Virus record (IMG/VR): IMGVR_UViG_3300008110_000439
Coordinates: 1 to 51,557 of that record
Reading direction: 5' to 3' (one strand)
Length of the DNA stretch: 51,557 nt
DNA from: a virus
The translations under genes were made by a program, and so were the position numbers. Of the stretch, positions 6,382 through 14,519 are shown in pieces. How positions within the stretch are numbered: the first letter of the stretch is position 1; every line of letters begins with the position of its first letter. Below the pieces are notes generated by a model. The model saw nothing but the letters and a program-made list of their open reading frames with translations. It made no database searches and had not been told where the DNA came from.

Positions 6382-6413
6382 CGGCAAGCGCTACAGCTCA
6401 GCGACTTAGCCGC

Positions 6414-9056
6414 CTACTCAAGCTGCCAGCGCACTTGGTCGCGACGGACAGCGCGAACTAGACGACCAACGCCGTAGTCGTTGACCAGGCGTTCGAGCAT
6501 CTGCCTGGCCTCGCCTCCGCTGTTGGCCCACTTCTTCAGCACGAGGTCGCGATGGGTGACGGTGCCGGTCCCGTTGTCCTCGGCTAGGCGGACGATCTTG
6601 ACGACCCAATGGGGGAGATCGCCGCCACCCACCTGAGGAGCTAGCACGTCGAACTGGCAGATGAAGAAGCGGCAGAGCACCACGGCCCGTTCCATTACGT
6701 CCTTGGTGATCAACTCGCCCATGGCGTGCTCCGGGGCCTCTGCGGCGTAGTCAAGGGCGTGGAGCAGGCCAGCAGTACGCGCCAGGTAACCGCGCATCTT
6801 GCCGAGGAAGGCGGAGCGGCTGGCATAGGTGAGGTCGGCCTCAACGCTCCACTCGTCGCAGACCTGAGCAAAGAGCTCCCATGCCTCAGGATCCAGCCTC
6901 ACCACCTTGTGACGCCCAATAGAGGTGTCGAGCTCGTGAATTAGCTCGTGCAGCTCCTTCGTGATCTCAGCCTCGTTGAGGTTCTGCTTAGGAAAGACGT
7001 ATTCGGGGACGATCCAGAGGAAACGGGCCCAGAAGCCATCACCTGATTTGGCTGTGGCGTCATCACCGTGGAGCAGATCGGTGAGCTTGTCCTGCTGGAT
7101 GGCACCGAAGACGTTTACGGCAGTGCGGTCCACCATGATCGGGTCGCAGCCCTTGCGGACGATGTTGATCGAGCCGCCACTCCACATGCTGAGCCAGTGG
7201 GCCCGGTCACTATTGTTGCTGCGGTACTTGTCCATGTCACCGATGAACGCCGCAAGCTCGTCGTGGAAGCTGACGACGCCATGAACGTCCTCGCGCTCGA
7301 GAAGGGTGCAGAGGCCCTCAAGGGTGGCGTCTATCACGACACGTTGTCTAGGTAGGGCTGGGGGTTCTTCCCGGTCCTCCCTAGGCAGTGCTTTGTAGCG
7401 CATAAGGTCGCGCTTGTAAGCGCGTTGGTCTTGCCCGTCGAGAGTAAACAGGGGACCAAGAAACTGGTTGGCCACAGGTGTCTTTAGGGATGAGGCGGGA
7501 GCTACGGTGCCCATCCAAAAGACCAGTGGTTCGCGCCACCCCTCTTTGATCTGAACGCGAAAGCGCTTGCCCATCACTGCGCACATGGTGGTGATGAACG
7601 GTGCAATTAGCGCAGTATGGGCTACGGGGAAAGCATCAGCTCGGCCGCCTAAGAGGTCTGCGATACGTGGGTGGAATACAGATTGCAATTTGAGTTGAGT
7701 TGCGGCCGACTTAGACCACTGCTTAAAGCTGGTCTGGCGCAATTCTCTCAGTAGTTCGTCATCTTCGCTATTGCGCTGCTCCTTACGGATTTCGCGCAGA
7801 ACTGGCCATGGACGAGGCCAGCCGTTGTACTCAGCTGTATCGAAAACGTGGTAGATGCGCTTGTACGGAACACCTTGACGCTCATCGCTGCTTCGGCGGA
7901 TGGCCTCAGCTTGTTGTTCGAGGTTCCAGTGCTCGGTGGACCAGTTCGCGTTTACAGCAATGCTTATGGCTTGGTCTGCACCAAATTCATTAACTAGCGC
8001 TGCATAGATGCTGAAGGCGGCGCCATAGGTGTTGGTGCCTGGCTCAAGACGCTGAGGGCAGTAGGTAAGAGCAGTTATACAGAGCCGCACCTTTTCTTCG
8101 TGCGTGAGGCTGCTGTAGTGGGGGCCATTGGGCTTGTACTCGCTGTCGTAGGCCTCTTGGCTTTTGACGAAGGCGGCATAGGCCTTGGCATCAATGTCTC
8201 GATCAGGGAACTCAACAGCTTGCTGAGGAGCTGCAGTCTTAGGGAGTGCTTTGCCGAGCTGCTGACGAGCTGCGTTGCTAAGGAGGCCGCGCTTGCCTTC
8301 AGCAGTACGCAGGCTCAAGCCGGCTGCATCGCCGAGATGCTGCTCAGGGGGATCCGTCAGTGCAACCAGTTGACTTAGAGGGAAGCGCTCGCCGGTGGCA
8401 CTGATCACGCGGCTTAATTCGCCGGTTTCGGGATGCTTACCACCGGCCAGGCGCATGACACGAGCAGGATTGCAGAGTTTGGTGTCAATCTCTACGCCGG
8501 TAACGGTGCGCTTGACGTGGGCGAAGAGGCGCTTTTGAGCTTGGCGGAACTCGACGCCACTGCAGGGCTGGTCAAGGATCCAATAGTTGTGGACGGACTT
8601 TCCGCCTGTCCACATCTGCAGAGAGGGGTGGGGGAGACCAGCCTCTACCCATTGCTGCTTCTTTTCGTCGAGGTTGCTGAGGGGATTGTCGTCCTCGTAG
8701 AAAAGGGCGCGGCAGTAGGTGATCTCACTGTTCTTAGTTCCGCCCCAGTTTGGGATGTAGCCAAAGCCGTAGCCAGGACGTGCGGCAAGTTCCCGCTCGA
8801 TCCGTGCTTTGTCGAGGACCCCTTCAACGTCGATGTGGTGGCAGGGCAAGTCCTCTCCCTTTTTCTTTGGGGGGAAGAGGGCGATGAAGTAGCCCTCTTC
8901 GGCTGTGATGCCCAAGTGACTTAGCTGCTCTTCGACTTGGGTCCAATCCACCATGACCGGCTCGTGGGGTCCAAACACCATAACGGGAGTTGCCACGACT
9001 CGCAATGGGCTGTAGGATCGGTCCGTTCCGCTGGATTTGCCGGTGTCATCCGCCAA
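6414..9056 (-). CDS. primase with DUF3987-type helicase domain
   Basis: 880 residues. The N-terminal third looks like a RepB/AEP-type primase: YCRALFYEDDNPLSNLD (acidic metal-binding site, about 112-128), MWTGGKSVHNYWIL (His motif), and NPARVMRLAGGKH. The C-terminal half matches DUF3987 helicase-like proteins: a divergent Walker A (VAPASSLKTPVANQF), a Walker B-like FHDELAAFIGDMDKY and the NVFGAIQQDKLTDL motif. It would prime and unwind DNA for the phage polymerase. The start is TTG 9056; an internal ATG at 8981 is an alternative. The 5' end overlaps the divergent RHH gene. The gene ends next to the candidate origin. Confidence 0.85.
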   Translation of the reverse strand: MADDTGKSSGTDRSYSPLRVVATPVMVFGPHEPVMVDWTQVEEQLSHLGITAEEGYFIALFPPKKKGEDLPCHHIDVEGVLDKARIERELAARPGYGFGYIPNWGGTKNSEITYCRALFYEDDNPLSNLDEKKQQWVEAGLPHPSLQMWTGGKSVHNYWILDQPCSGVEFRQAQKRLFAHVKRTVTGVEIDTKLCNPARVMRLAGGKHPETGELSRVISATGERFPLSQLVALTDPPEQHLGDAAGLSLRTAEGKRGLLSNAARQQLGKALPKTAAPQQAVEFPDRDIDAKAYAAFVKSQEAYDSEYKPNGPHYSSLTHEEKVRLCITALTYCPQRLEPGTNTYGAAFSIYAALVNEFGADQAISIAVNANWSTEHWNLEQQAEAIRRSSDERQGVPYKRIYHVFDTAEYNGWPRPWPVLREIRKEQRNSEDDELLRELRQTSFKQWSKSAATQLKLQSVFHPRIADLLGGRADAFPVAHTALIAPFITTMCAVMGKRFRVQIKEGWREPLVFWMGTVAPASSLKTPVANQFLGPLFTLDGQDQRAYKRDLMRYKALPREDREEPPALPRQRVVIDATLEGLCTLLEREDVHGVVSFHDELAAFIGDMDKYRSNNSDRAHWLSMWSGGSINIVRKGCDPIMVDRTAVNVFGAIQQDKLTDLLHGDDATAKSGDGFWARFLWIVPEYVFPKQNLNEAEITKELHELIHELDTSIGRHKVVRLDPEAWELFAQVCDEWSVEADLTYASRSAFLGKMRGYLARTAGLLHALDYAAEAPEHAMGELITKDVMERAVVLCRFFICQFDVLAPQVGGGDLPHWVVKIVRLAEDNGTGTVTHRDLVLKKWANSGGEARQMLERLVNDYGVGRLVRAVRRDQVRWQLE

Positions 9057-9846
9057 GAGAGCCAGGATCCAGGCTTACCTGGAGCCAGAGCTAGCTGAAA
9101 TCATTCGTAAGCGTGCTGAGGAGGAGGATCGCCCCGAAAGCCGCGAGGTCACCAGGCTGGTACGCCTTGGTCTCGAGGCCGACGCTAAGAATTACGTCTT
9201 AGGCGGCAAGGCGTTTCGCACCAAGGCGGACATCCAGGCGCATGTACGGGCAGTGCGTGACGCAGCCGAGCTTGGTGAACGTATTACTGATCTTGTGGTG
9301 CTCGAGCTACTGGCACTCCACCCTGAGTGGGAGGAGAAGACAGCGGGCGGCGGATGGGTTGGCGCAGCGTTAATTAGTCATCCCGCCAAGAGGAAAGCCA
9401 CTAAGGAGATTGCGATCCTGTTTACAGGGGAGCAACGGGTGGTGGACATCAGCTGGACTAAGTTGCTGCCGTTTCTGCAGAAGGGCGTTAATGCCCCTAT
9501 TGCCGTGTGGGATTCACGTTTAAGTGAATTGCGCTTGGCTGCTAGGCAGGAAGTTGAGGCGCAGATACAGCCTCTGCGCAAGCCGGGGTGCGCTGTCGAT
9601 CACGTGTATCCACTCACCTTCGAGCAGTTGCTATACGACTGGCTCAGTGGAGAGGCCTTGAGGGTGGATGATGTGCCGCTGCGTGATGGTGTTGGTCAGG
9701 ACACCAGCCGCCATTTCTTAAAGCCCGAACAAGCTGAGTCTTGGCGGGATTACCACAGGCTCCATGCGCTACTCGACGTTATTTCTTACGAAGAGCACGC
9801 AAAGCGCACGGGCCGCGCTCACATCGATTGGACACCTTTTCTTTAA
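9043..9846 (+). CDS. RHH-like protein fused to DCL/DUF3223-type domain
   Basis: GTG at 9043 is preferred: GGA lies 7 bp upstream, while a TTG at 9037 is too close to it. Residues 5-50 (ARIQAYLEPELAEIIRKRAE, then TRLVRLGLEA) resemble a ribbon-helix-helix. The next region (about 55-165) has KAFRTKADIQAHVRAVRD and then GGGWVGAALISHPA. The C-terminal part (about 185-265) has AVDHVYPLTFEQLLYDWL and SWRDYHRLHALLDVIS, the pattern of DUF3223, which looks like a degraded HNH fold. It is the first gene of the rightward operon, directly before polA. Its role may be DNA binding or regulation; not certain. Confidence 0.7.
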   Translation: MSSAKRARIQAYLEPELAEIIRKRAEEEDRPESREVTRLVRLGLEADAKNYVLGGKAFRTKADIQAHVRAVRDAAELGERITDLVVLELLALHPEWEEKTAGGGWVGAALISHPAKRKATKEIAILFTGEQRVVDISWTKLLPFLQKGVNAPIAVWDSRLSELRLAARQEVEAQIQPLRKPGCAVDHVYPLTFEQLLYDWLSGEALRVDDVPLRDGVGQDTSRHFLKPEQAESWRDYHRLHALLDVISYEEHAKRTGRAHIDWTPFL

Positions 9847-9851
9847 AACTC

Positions 9852-11702
9852 ATGGACGTACTTTTTGGTATTGAGCACATTAACTGTTTGGATAGAGCAG
9901 AGGTAGTTGCATTCGACGTTGAGACCACTGGTCTAGTTCCCGTGGTAGGGGGTCTAAGGCTTTTGCAACTCACTGCTGCCGACAAGCCGGTGGTGGTTTT
10001 GGATATGTGGGAGTTAGTTAAAGAAGAGTGGGAGAGCCTGCGTAAGTGGTGCTTAGAGCGGGAGCGTGTGTGGGTTGCGCACAACGCGGTGTTCGACTTG
10101 GGGTGGTTACAGGAGCACCGCATCGAGCTGAATGGTGCTGTTCATTGCACCATGCTTGCTTCGCGGCTTACCTCTAATGGGACCCCAAACCTGCGTCACG
10201 GTCTAGCTCCAGTGCTGGAACGCCACATGGGTTTGACTATTAGTAAGGAAGAGCAACGATCAGACTGGAGCGCACCGTTGCTTAGCGAGTCGCAGCTTAC
10301 CTATGCAGCACGCGATGTTTATGAGCTAATTAGGCTGTACCCGCTGCTTATGAAGAAGCTTGAGAAGGGGAAGTTGTTGCGCGCTTTTGATATGGAGTGT
10401 GCCGCGCTGCCCGTACTCGCTCATATGCAGAGGAGCGGGCTGCCGTTTAGTAGGCAAAAGCTTGAAGAGCTTCAGGCTTATTACGAGGAGCGGATTGAGA
10501 CGCTGGGCAAAGACTTTGTTGAGCAGCTTGATTCCGCTCTGCCTGAAGAAGGGAAGTTGCCACGCGATCCTGATGGTACCTTTAACTTAAGGGCTAAGGC
10601 GGAAGGTAGTATTCGGGCTGGCACTAAAGTTGCAGCGGGGTTTAACCTCAACTCGCCTAAGCAGTTGGTTGATAAGTTTACGCTTTTATTAGGTGAGGCG
10701 CCATTAGATGAGAAGACGGGCAAGAAGAGTGTTTCTGTTAGTGCTCTTAGGGCTTACGCAGCCGATCATGTCGTTGTGCAGACGTACCTGGGCTGGAAGA
10801 AAGCAGAAAAGCGGAGGCAGATGGTAGTAGCACTTATGGAGCATCAACATGCAGATGGTTTTATTCGTGCTAGCTACATGCAGTTGGGTGCTGATACTGG
10901 CAGGATGTCTTGCCGTAACCCGAACCTTCAGCAAGTACCGAGAGACAAAGGTTTTAGGGCTGCAGCTGAGGCGCCCGAGGGATGGTCTTTTGTTGTCGCT
11001 GACTTTGGTCAGATGGAGTTACGTCTGGCCGCTGCGGTATCTATGGATAAGCGGATGATCGCGGCATTTAAGGACGGGGAGGATCTCCACACAATTACAG
11101 CTGCGGCTATTTATCCAGAAGCCACAGAAGATCCCGCTGAGATGAAGTTGCGCAGACAGGTTGCTAAGTCGGCAAACTTTGGTTTGTTGTACGGCTCAGG
11201 TGCAAAAGGCTTGCGTGCTTACGCGGGTGCTATGGGTATAACAATGACTTTGGATGAAGCGGATGCAATTCGCAGCACATTCCGCAATACTTACTGTGGG
11301 ATTGCTGATTGGCAGAGCCTAAATGCGGACGAGGCAAATCGCACCTACGGTGATAAATGGGCTGAGGTAAGGGTTCCTGGTAGTGAGCTTCGGCGGTATT
11401 TGCCAGGAGAGCTCAACCGCCTGACCACGCGGTGTAACACACCGATTCAAGGGGCTGGTGCTGCTGTGCTGAAAGTTGCCCTGGCTGAGTTGTGGCCCCA
11501 CTTGCGTCAAGCGGGTGAAGACACAGTGCAATTAGCAGCTGTAATCCATGATGAGGTGGTCCTATTAGTACGCGAGGGGCTGGAAGAACAATGGGCCAAG
11601 CTACTTAGTGGTGTGATGGAGAAGGCCGAAGCCAAATGGCTGGGCGATATTCCGCCCTTAGCTGAGGCGGCTTGGGGTAAGACGTGGGCCGACGCTAAGT
11701 AG
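9852..11702 (+). CDS. polA: family A DNA polymerase with 3'-5' exonuclease
   Basis: 616 residues from ATG 9852, 3 bp after the stop of the upstream gene. A longer in-frame start at 9741 would overlap that gene, so I reject it. Exonuclease motifs: FDVETTGL (D22, E24), WVAHNAVFDLGWL and YAARDVYEL. Polymerase motifs: A, VVADFGQMELRLAA (a variant of DYSQIELR); B (O helix), RRQVAKSANFGLLYG; C, AVIHDEVVLLV. There is no 5'-3' exonuclease domain. The nucleotide-selecting residue in motif B is Phe (ANFG). It would replicate the phage genome with the divergent primase-helicase. Confidence 0.95.
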   Translation: MDVLFGIEHINCLDRAEVVAFDVETTGLVPVVGGLRLLQLTAADKPVVVLDMWELVKEEWESLRKWCLERERVWVAHNAVFDLGWLQEHRIELNGAVHCTMLASRLTSNGTPNLRHGLAPVLERHMGLTISKEEQRSDWSAPLLSESQLTYAARDVYELIRLYPLLMKKLEKGKLLRAFDMECAALPVLAHMQRSGLPFSRQKLEELQAYYEERIETLGKDFVEQLDSALPEEGKLPRDPDGTFNLRAKAEGSIRAGTKVAAGFNLNSPKQLVDKFTLLLGEAPLDEKTGKKSVSVSALRAYAADHVVVQTYLGWKKAEKRRQMVVALMEHQHADGFIRASYMQLGADTGRMSCRNPNLQQVPRDKGFRAAAEAPEGWSFVVADFGQMELRLAAAVSMDKRMIAAFKDGEDLHTITAAAIYPEATEDPAEMKLRRQVAKSANFGLLYGSGAKGLRAYAGAMGITMTLDEADAIRSTFRNTYCGIADWQSLNADEANRTYGDKWAEVRVPGSELRRYLPGELNRLTTRCNTPIQGAGAAVLKVALAELWPHLRQAGEDTVQLAAVIHDEVVLLVREGLEEQWAKLLSGVMEKAEAKWLGDIPPLAEAAWGKTWADAK

Positions 11703-11740
11703 CGCTGCTGTGTTGGTGTCCCTTATGGTGACGCAACTTA

Positions 11741-11956
11741 GTGGCGCAGGTTGTGGGTCTTACGGGTAGGCAGCTTGTGGTGTCGTGGTTACACGAAGAG
11801 ATCAAGCAGGCCACCACGGCAGACCTGCAGCGAGCAGCACAGTTCCTTGAGTGGGCTAGAGACGTGCGTAAGGGATGCGCTAAGCAGCGGGGTAAGGCGC
11901 GGCGCAGTCAGGCTGAGGGGTGGCGTAAGTACGTTGACTCCTCGGTTACTTGGTAA
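11741..11956 (+). CDS. small hypothetical protein, 71 aa
   Basis: GTG start at 11741. The product begins MAQVVGLTGRQLVVSWLHEE, is mostly helical (DLQRAAQFLEWARDV) and ends in a strongly basic stretch (KGCAKQRGKARRSQAEGWRK). It lies 38 bp after polA on the same strand. A nucleic-acid-binding accessory is possible but unproven. Confidence 0.6.
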   Translation: MAQVVGLTGRQLVVSWLHEEIKQATTADLQRAAQFLEWARDVRKGCAKQRGKARRSQAEGWRKYVDSSVTW

Positions 11957-11973
11957 ATCGCGCCACCGGGTCC

Positions 11974-12002
11974 TTGGCAGCATCTCCACATAGTGCTACA
12001 CT
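11974..12002 (+). promoter_or_regulatory. candidate sigma-70-type promoter
   Basis: TTGGCA (11974-11979), a 17-bp spacer, then TACACT (11997-12002) in an extended -10 context (TGCTACACT). It lies about 25 bp before ATG 12027 of the next gene, between the 71-aa gene and the rightward small-gene cluster. The -10 block TAGTGCTACA is shared with the leftward candidate at 3290-3319. Confidence 0.55.
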
Positions 12003-12026
12003 GTTAGGGCACATCCGAGGGAACCT

Positions 12027-12272
12027 ATGTTCCACGGCCAGAAGCGCTACTACCAAGTCCTGCTAGATCCAGCACGAGCTGAACTACTCGATGCCTTAGC
12101 GGAGGATCGGGGGATGCGCCCCTCGGCACTACTTCGCAAGATCGCCTACGAGGCCCTTGAGCAGGCCTTTCCACCGTCGCTGTACGCCTTAGCTACAACA
12201 CAAGATGAGGCGTCTCGGTTGACATCGATCCGCAACCAAGTAGAAGGTAGACGTAAGCCTAAGTCGCAATGA
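12027..12272 (+). CDS. RHH-like DNA-binding protein, 81 aa
   Basis: The N-terminal part reads RYYQVLLDPARAELLDALAE followed by RPSALLRKIAYEAL: a short beta strand and two helices, as in ribbon-helix-helix repressors. The C-terminus is basic (RRKPKSQ). It is the first gene after the candidate promoter and could regulate its own operon. It ends in an ATGA overlap with the next tiny gene. Confidence 0.65.
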   Translation: MFHGQKRYYQVLLDPARAELLDALAEDRGMRPSALLRKIAYEALEQAFPPSLYALATTQDEASRLTSIRNQVEGRRKPKSQ

Positions 12273-12358
12273 CTGTTTACCAACTCCTGGAATTCCTGCT
12301 TATGTACATGGTGCTATGCAGTGTAGCACTAATTATTGCATCTAAAGTTTTACCTTGA
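12269..12358 (+). CDS. tiny membrane protein, 29 aa (copy 1 of a pair)
   Basis: ATG 12269 overlaps the previous stop (ATGA); 29 codons to TGA 12356-12358. Almost the whole chain is hydrophobic (LLEFLLMYMVLCSVALIIA) with a terminal SKVLP: one transmembrane helix. It has the same length and start as the product of 15710-15799, and 15 of 29 residues match, including the ASKxLP end. Its stop overlaps the ATG of the AP2 gene. Function unknown. Confidence 0.7.
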   Translation: MTVYQLLEFLLMYMVLCSVALIIASKVLP

Positions 12359-12636
12359 TGGCCTATTTTAAAAGCTCCCTTAGTGAAAAGGACTTCTATT
12401 TGTCCTTAGCTAATCGGCCTCGCAAGGCCGGTGTAAGCAGTGCATTTAGAGGTGTTTCTCGCATTTCACGCTCTCCCGACAAATGGAGGGCAGGTCTGAC
12501 TTACAAGGGCCGGCGCTATTACTTGGGGTCCCACGACACCGAGATAGAAGCTGCTAAGGCTTACAACAAAGCTGCCCTAGCCATTATCGGCGACCACGCT
12601 GTAATTAACCCCTTACCTGAACCTGCCGATGCCTGA
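12358..12636 (+). CDS. AP2-domain protein, 92 aa
   Basis: ATG 12358 follows the previous stop by TGATG overlap. Residues 25-80 form an AP2 domain: FRGVSRISRSPDKWRAGLTY then YYLGSHDTEIEAAKAYNKAA. Unlike the HNH-AP2 protein at 654, no HNH part is present. AP2 domains bind DNA. It may be a remnant of a homing endonuclease or a transcription factor. It overlaps the next gene's start by 8 bp. Confidence 0.85.
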   Translation: MAYFKSSLSEKDFYLSLANRPRKAGVSSAFRGVSRISRSPDKWRAGLTYKGRRYYLGSHDTEIEAAKAYNKAALAIIGDHAVINPLPEPADA

Positions 12637-12865
12637 TCAACAAACATTAAATGAACAGCCAGCCGAAACGTTTATAACGGGGTACCTCGTCTATCAAGTT
12701 GGTTGTATCGAATGCGGAGTTAGTTCTTACCCGATAAAAGTTTGTGCAACTATCGAAGAAGCAGAGCAAGTAAAAAAGTCTCACCCAAACACGTGGGACA
12801 CAGAAGGCGGCGATGGTTACGTCACTATTATCAATCTTCAAACTTGCACAACAGAATACAAATGA
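12629..12865 (+). CDS. hypothetical protein with a CxxC motif, 78 aa
   Basis: ATG 12629. A beta-rich sequence with a CIECG knuckle (C26, C29) and later single cysteines; then EEAEQVKKSHPNTWDTEGGD and a final strand (YVTIINLQ). The plan suggests a small one-domain protein. It overlaps the following gene by ATGA and belongs to the coupled chain of small genes. Confidence 0.65.
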   Translation: MPDQQTLNEQPAETFITGYLVYQVGCIECGVSSYPIKVCATIEEAEQVKKSHPNTWDTEGGDGYVTIINLQTCTTEYK

Positions 12866-13584
12866 CCACTTACAAGGCAACAAGTGATCAGTGGGCGTAC
12901 CAGGACCACTGGGCTAAGGAGGACGGGGATGCTGCCTGCTTACTTGAGTTGCGTTCCAGGGTCGAACAACTGGAAGCCAACACCAAGCAGTGGCGCACAG
13001 ATCACCTCCGCCTCGCCAACACATGCGCCTCGCTGGCCCCAGATCGCCTGAGCTTCTTTGACGCCCTGCTGCCAGACGACGAGGACTCCCAGCCAACTCC
13101 TAATTCACTCCCAATTAGGAGTTCGCTAGTGGAGCGGGTACACAGCTGCATCGTTGGCGAACCGGAATGCATCCTCGAGCTTCGCGCCAGGGTGGAGACG
13201 TTGGAAGGTGCTGCTCACAAGCACATCGTTGAAACCAGCGCCAACATTTTGGCCTTGGCCAGTCGGGTCGAGTCGCTGGAAGCTGCCGAGCGCCCAGCAT
13301 CAAAGGTCTATGAAATCAGCAAGCCGCTGAAACTCACTGCAAAGCAGCAAAAAGAGTTAAACGCACTGCTGCAACCCAACTCCAAGCCAACTCCTAATCC
13401 AAGCCAAATTAGGAGTTCGCTGGTGGAGCGGGTGCAAGCGGCGATCAATGACGTGGAGTTTCCTCATAGCAACGATGAGGCCCGCGCCGCGATCCACGAG
13501 GTGGCGATGTGGATGACCAGCAACCCCGATGTGTATTTTCCGCCTGCGCTTGTCTTTGCGCTTGAGCAGGAGGCCGAGCGATGA
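12862..13584 (+). CDS. coiled-coil protein with two internal repeats, 240 aa
   Basis: ATG 12862 overlaps the previous stop (ATGA). Heptad-like stretches, LLELRSRVEQLEANT, LELRARVETLEGA and ILALASRVESLEAAE, predict a coiled coil. Two segments of the form PTPN...IRSSLVERV occur near residues 78-95 and 175-195; the DNA at each is a near-identical palindrome-bearing repeat (13092-13139 and 13386-13432). The C-terminus reads AAIHEVAMWMTSNPDVYFPP. No family recognised. Confidence 0.7.
   Translation: MTTYKATSDQWAYQDHWAKEDGDAACLLELRSRVEQLEANTKQWRTDHLRLANTCASLAPDRLSFFDALLPDDEDSQPTPNSLPIRSSLVERVHSCIVGEPECILELRARVETLEGAAHKHIVETSANILALASRVESLEAAERPASKVYEISKPLKLTAKQQKELNALLQPNSKPTPNPSQIRSSLVERVQAAINDVEFPHSNDEARAAIHEVAMWMTSNPDVYFPPALVFALEQEAER
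13092..13139. repeat. palindrome-bearing repeat, copy 1
   Basis: Contains a perfect 11-bp inverted repeat, AACTCCTAATT (13095-13105) and AATTAGGAGTT (13113-13123), loop CACTCCC, followed by CGCTAGTGGAGCGGGT. It lies in frame inside the coiled-coil gene and recurs at 13386-13432. Confidence 0.8.
13386..13432. repeat. palindrome-bearing repeat, copy 2
   Basis: Stem AACTCCTAAT (13389-13398) and ATTAGGAGTT (13408-13417), a 10-bp stem, then CGCTGGTGGAGCGGGT. Compared with copy 1 the loop is different and the arms are kept, so conservation of the stem is stronger than that of the loop. Confidence 0.8.
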
Positions 13585-13796
13585 CCGACATCACCCGCTA
13601 CAAGCTCGACGCTGCGTTCGCATCCCTGCGCACGTTCGACCACCTCGCCAAGCCCGATGACTTCATCGAAGTGTCGCTATGGCACAACGGTGAAGGCTTT
13701 GATGCTCACCTGAGCAGTCATGCCGAACAGTGCATCAGGCTCTCGTGGGGAGAGTTCAAGGCCCTGAAGAAACTTGTTAAGGAGCTGGATCAGTGA
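13581..13796 (+). CDS. hypothetical protein, 71 aa
   Basis: ATG 13581, ATGA overlap with the preceding stop. Sequence: MTDITRYKLDAAFASLRTFD, then IEVSLWHNGEGFDAHLSSHA and a helical tail (LSWGEFKALKKLVKELDQ). It looks like a real alpha/beta small protein. Its stop overlaps the GTG of the next gene. Confidence 0.65.
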   Translation: MTDITRYKLDAAFASLRTFDHLAKPDDFIEVSLWHNGEGFDAHLSSHAEQCIRLSWGEFKALKKLVKELDQ

Positions 13797-14068
13797 CACG
13801 CCTTATTTCCCCGCCCGCTGCAGTCATCCGCCAATGGGAAGCCGAATGGGACACCAACGGCGCCGCCCATTGCGACAAAGCCCTCTACATCGCCGCTAAG
13901 GCTGCAACCTGGAGCGCGAAGGCTGCCATTGAGTGCGCCCTGAAGGACACTGCCTCATGTCATTGGCGTGTTGCCGATGGCCCCGAAGATGGAGTGCAGC
14001 TTGTGCGAGCCAGTGATCTGGTGGCTTGGGCTGCTGCCATTGGCAAGCGTTACGAGGTTGAAGAATGA
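13793..14068 (+). CDS. ISPP-type small protein, 91 aa (family member A)
   Basis: GTG at 13793 overlaps the previous stop. Begins MTRLISPPAAVIRQWEAEWD and continues DKALYIAAKAATWSAKAAIE. The opening matches MTAITPPPELVQQW of the next gene: Pro-rich start, then helix with QW. It lacks the shared C-terminal PPSLKEQ block of the other members. It is the most divergent of three adjacent paralogues. Confidence 0.7.
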   Translation: MTRLISPPAAVIRQWEAEWDTNGAAHCDKALYIAAKAATWSAKAAIECALKDTASCHWRVADGPEDGVQLVRASDLVAWAAAIGKRYEVEE

Positions 14069-14430
14069 CTGCCATCACCCCACCGCCGGAGCTGGTGCAG
14101 CAGTGGATGGAAGAGCTATACGGCGGTCCAGTTTCTGTGATTAGCCCGTTTGATCAACGCGTCCTTATAGCTGCCGCCCAATGGGGCGCGGACCAGCAAC
14201 TTGCAGAGGATGCAAAATGGCTGGATCACAATGCTCTAAATGAACCGCATCTGCGGATCACTCCAGTAGGTGAATCGTTAAAAGAAGCAATGCGCCCCAA
14301 GCCACCGAGCTTGAAGGAGCAGGTGCAACAGGCGTTGGGCCGGTTCAACGCCAATGCTCATACAAGTGCTGACGAAATGGTGAACGACTTCGGCACCATC
14401 CGCCGCGCCCTGGAGGCACTTCCCGAATGA
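14065..14430 (+). CDS. ITPPPEL-type small protein, 121 aa (family member B)
   Basis: Opens MTAITPPPELVQQWMEELYG. Middle: RVLIAAAQWGADQQLAEDAK. The C-terminal block RPKPPSLKEQVQQALGRF, then TIRRALEALPE, matches the neighbouring member at 14516 almost segment by segment. ATGA overlaps link it to both neighbours. No biochemical function is known to me. Confidence 0.75.
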   Translation: MTAITPPPELVQQWMEELYGGPVSVISPFDQRVLIAAAQWGADQQLAEDAKWLDHNALNEPHLRITPVGESLKEAMRPKPPSLKEQVQQALGRFNANAHTSADEMVNDFGTIRRALEALPE

Positions 14431-14519
14431 CTGAGTCGCTGGATAAGGTTGACTCCTTGCTGTGTCTGATCTTCTTCTTTGGTTTCCTTGTTGGCTTATT
14501 TGTAGGTAGCATCCGATGA
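14427..14519 (+). CDS. tiny membrane protein, 30 aa
   Basis: ATG 14427 overlaps the stop of the preceding gene; TGA at 14517-14519 overlaps the ATG of the next. After a polar N-terminus (TESLDKVD), one hydrophobic helix (LLCLIFFFGFLVGLFVGS) and a final IR. It lies exactly between two soluble paralogues. Confidence 0.6.
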   Translation: MTESLDKVDSLLCLIFFFGFLVGLFVGSIR

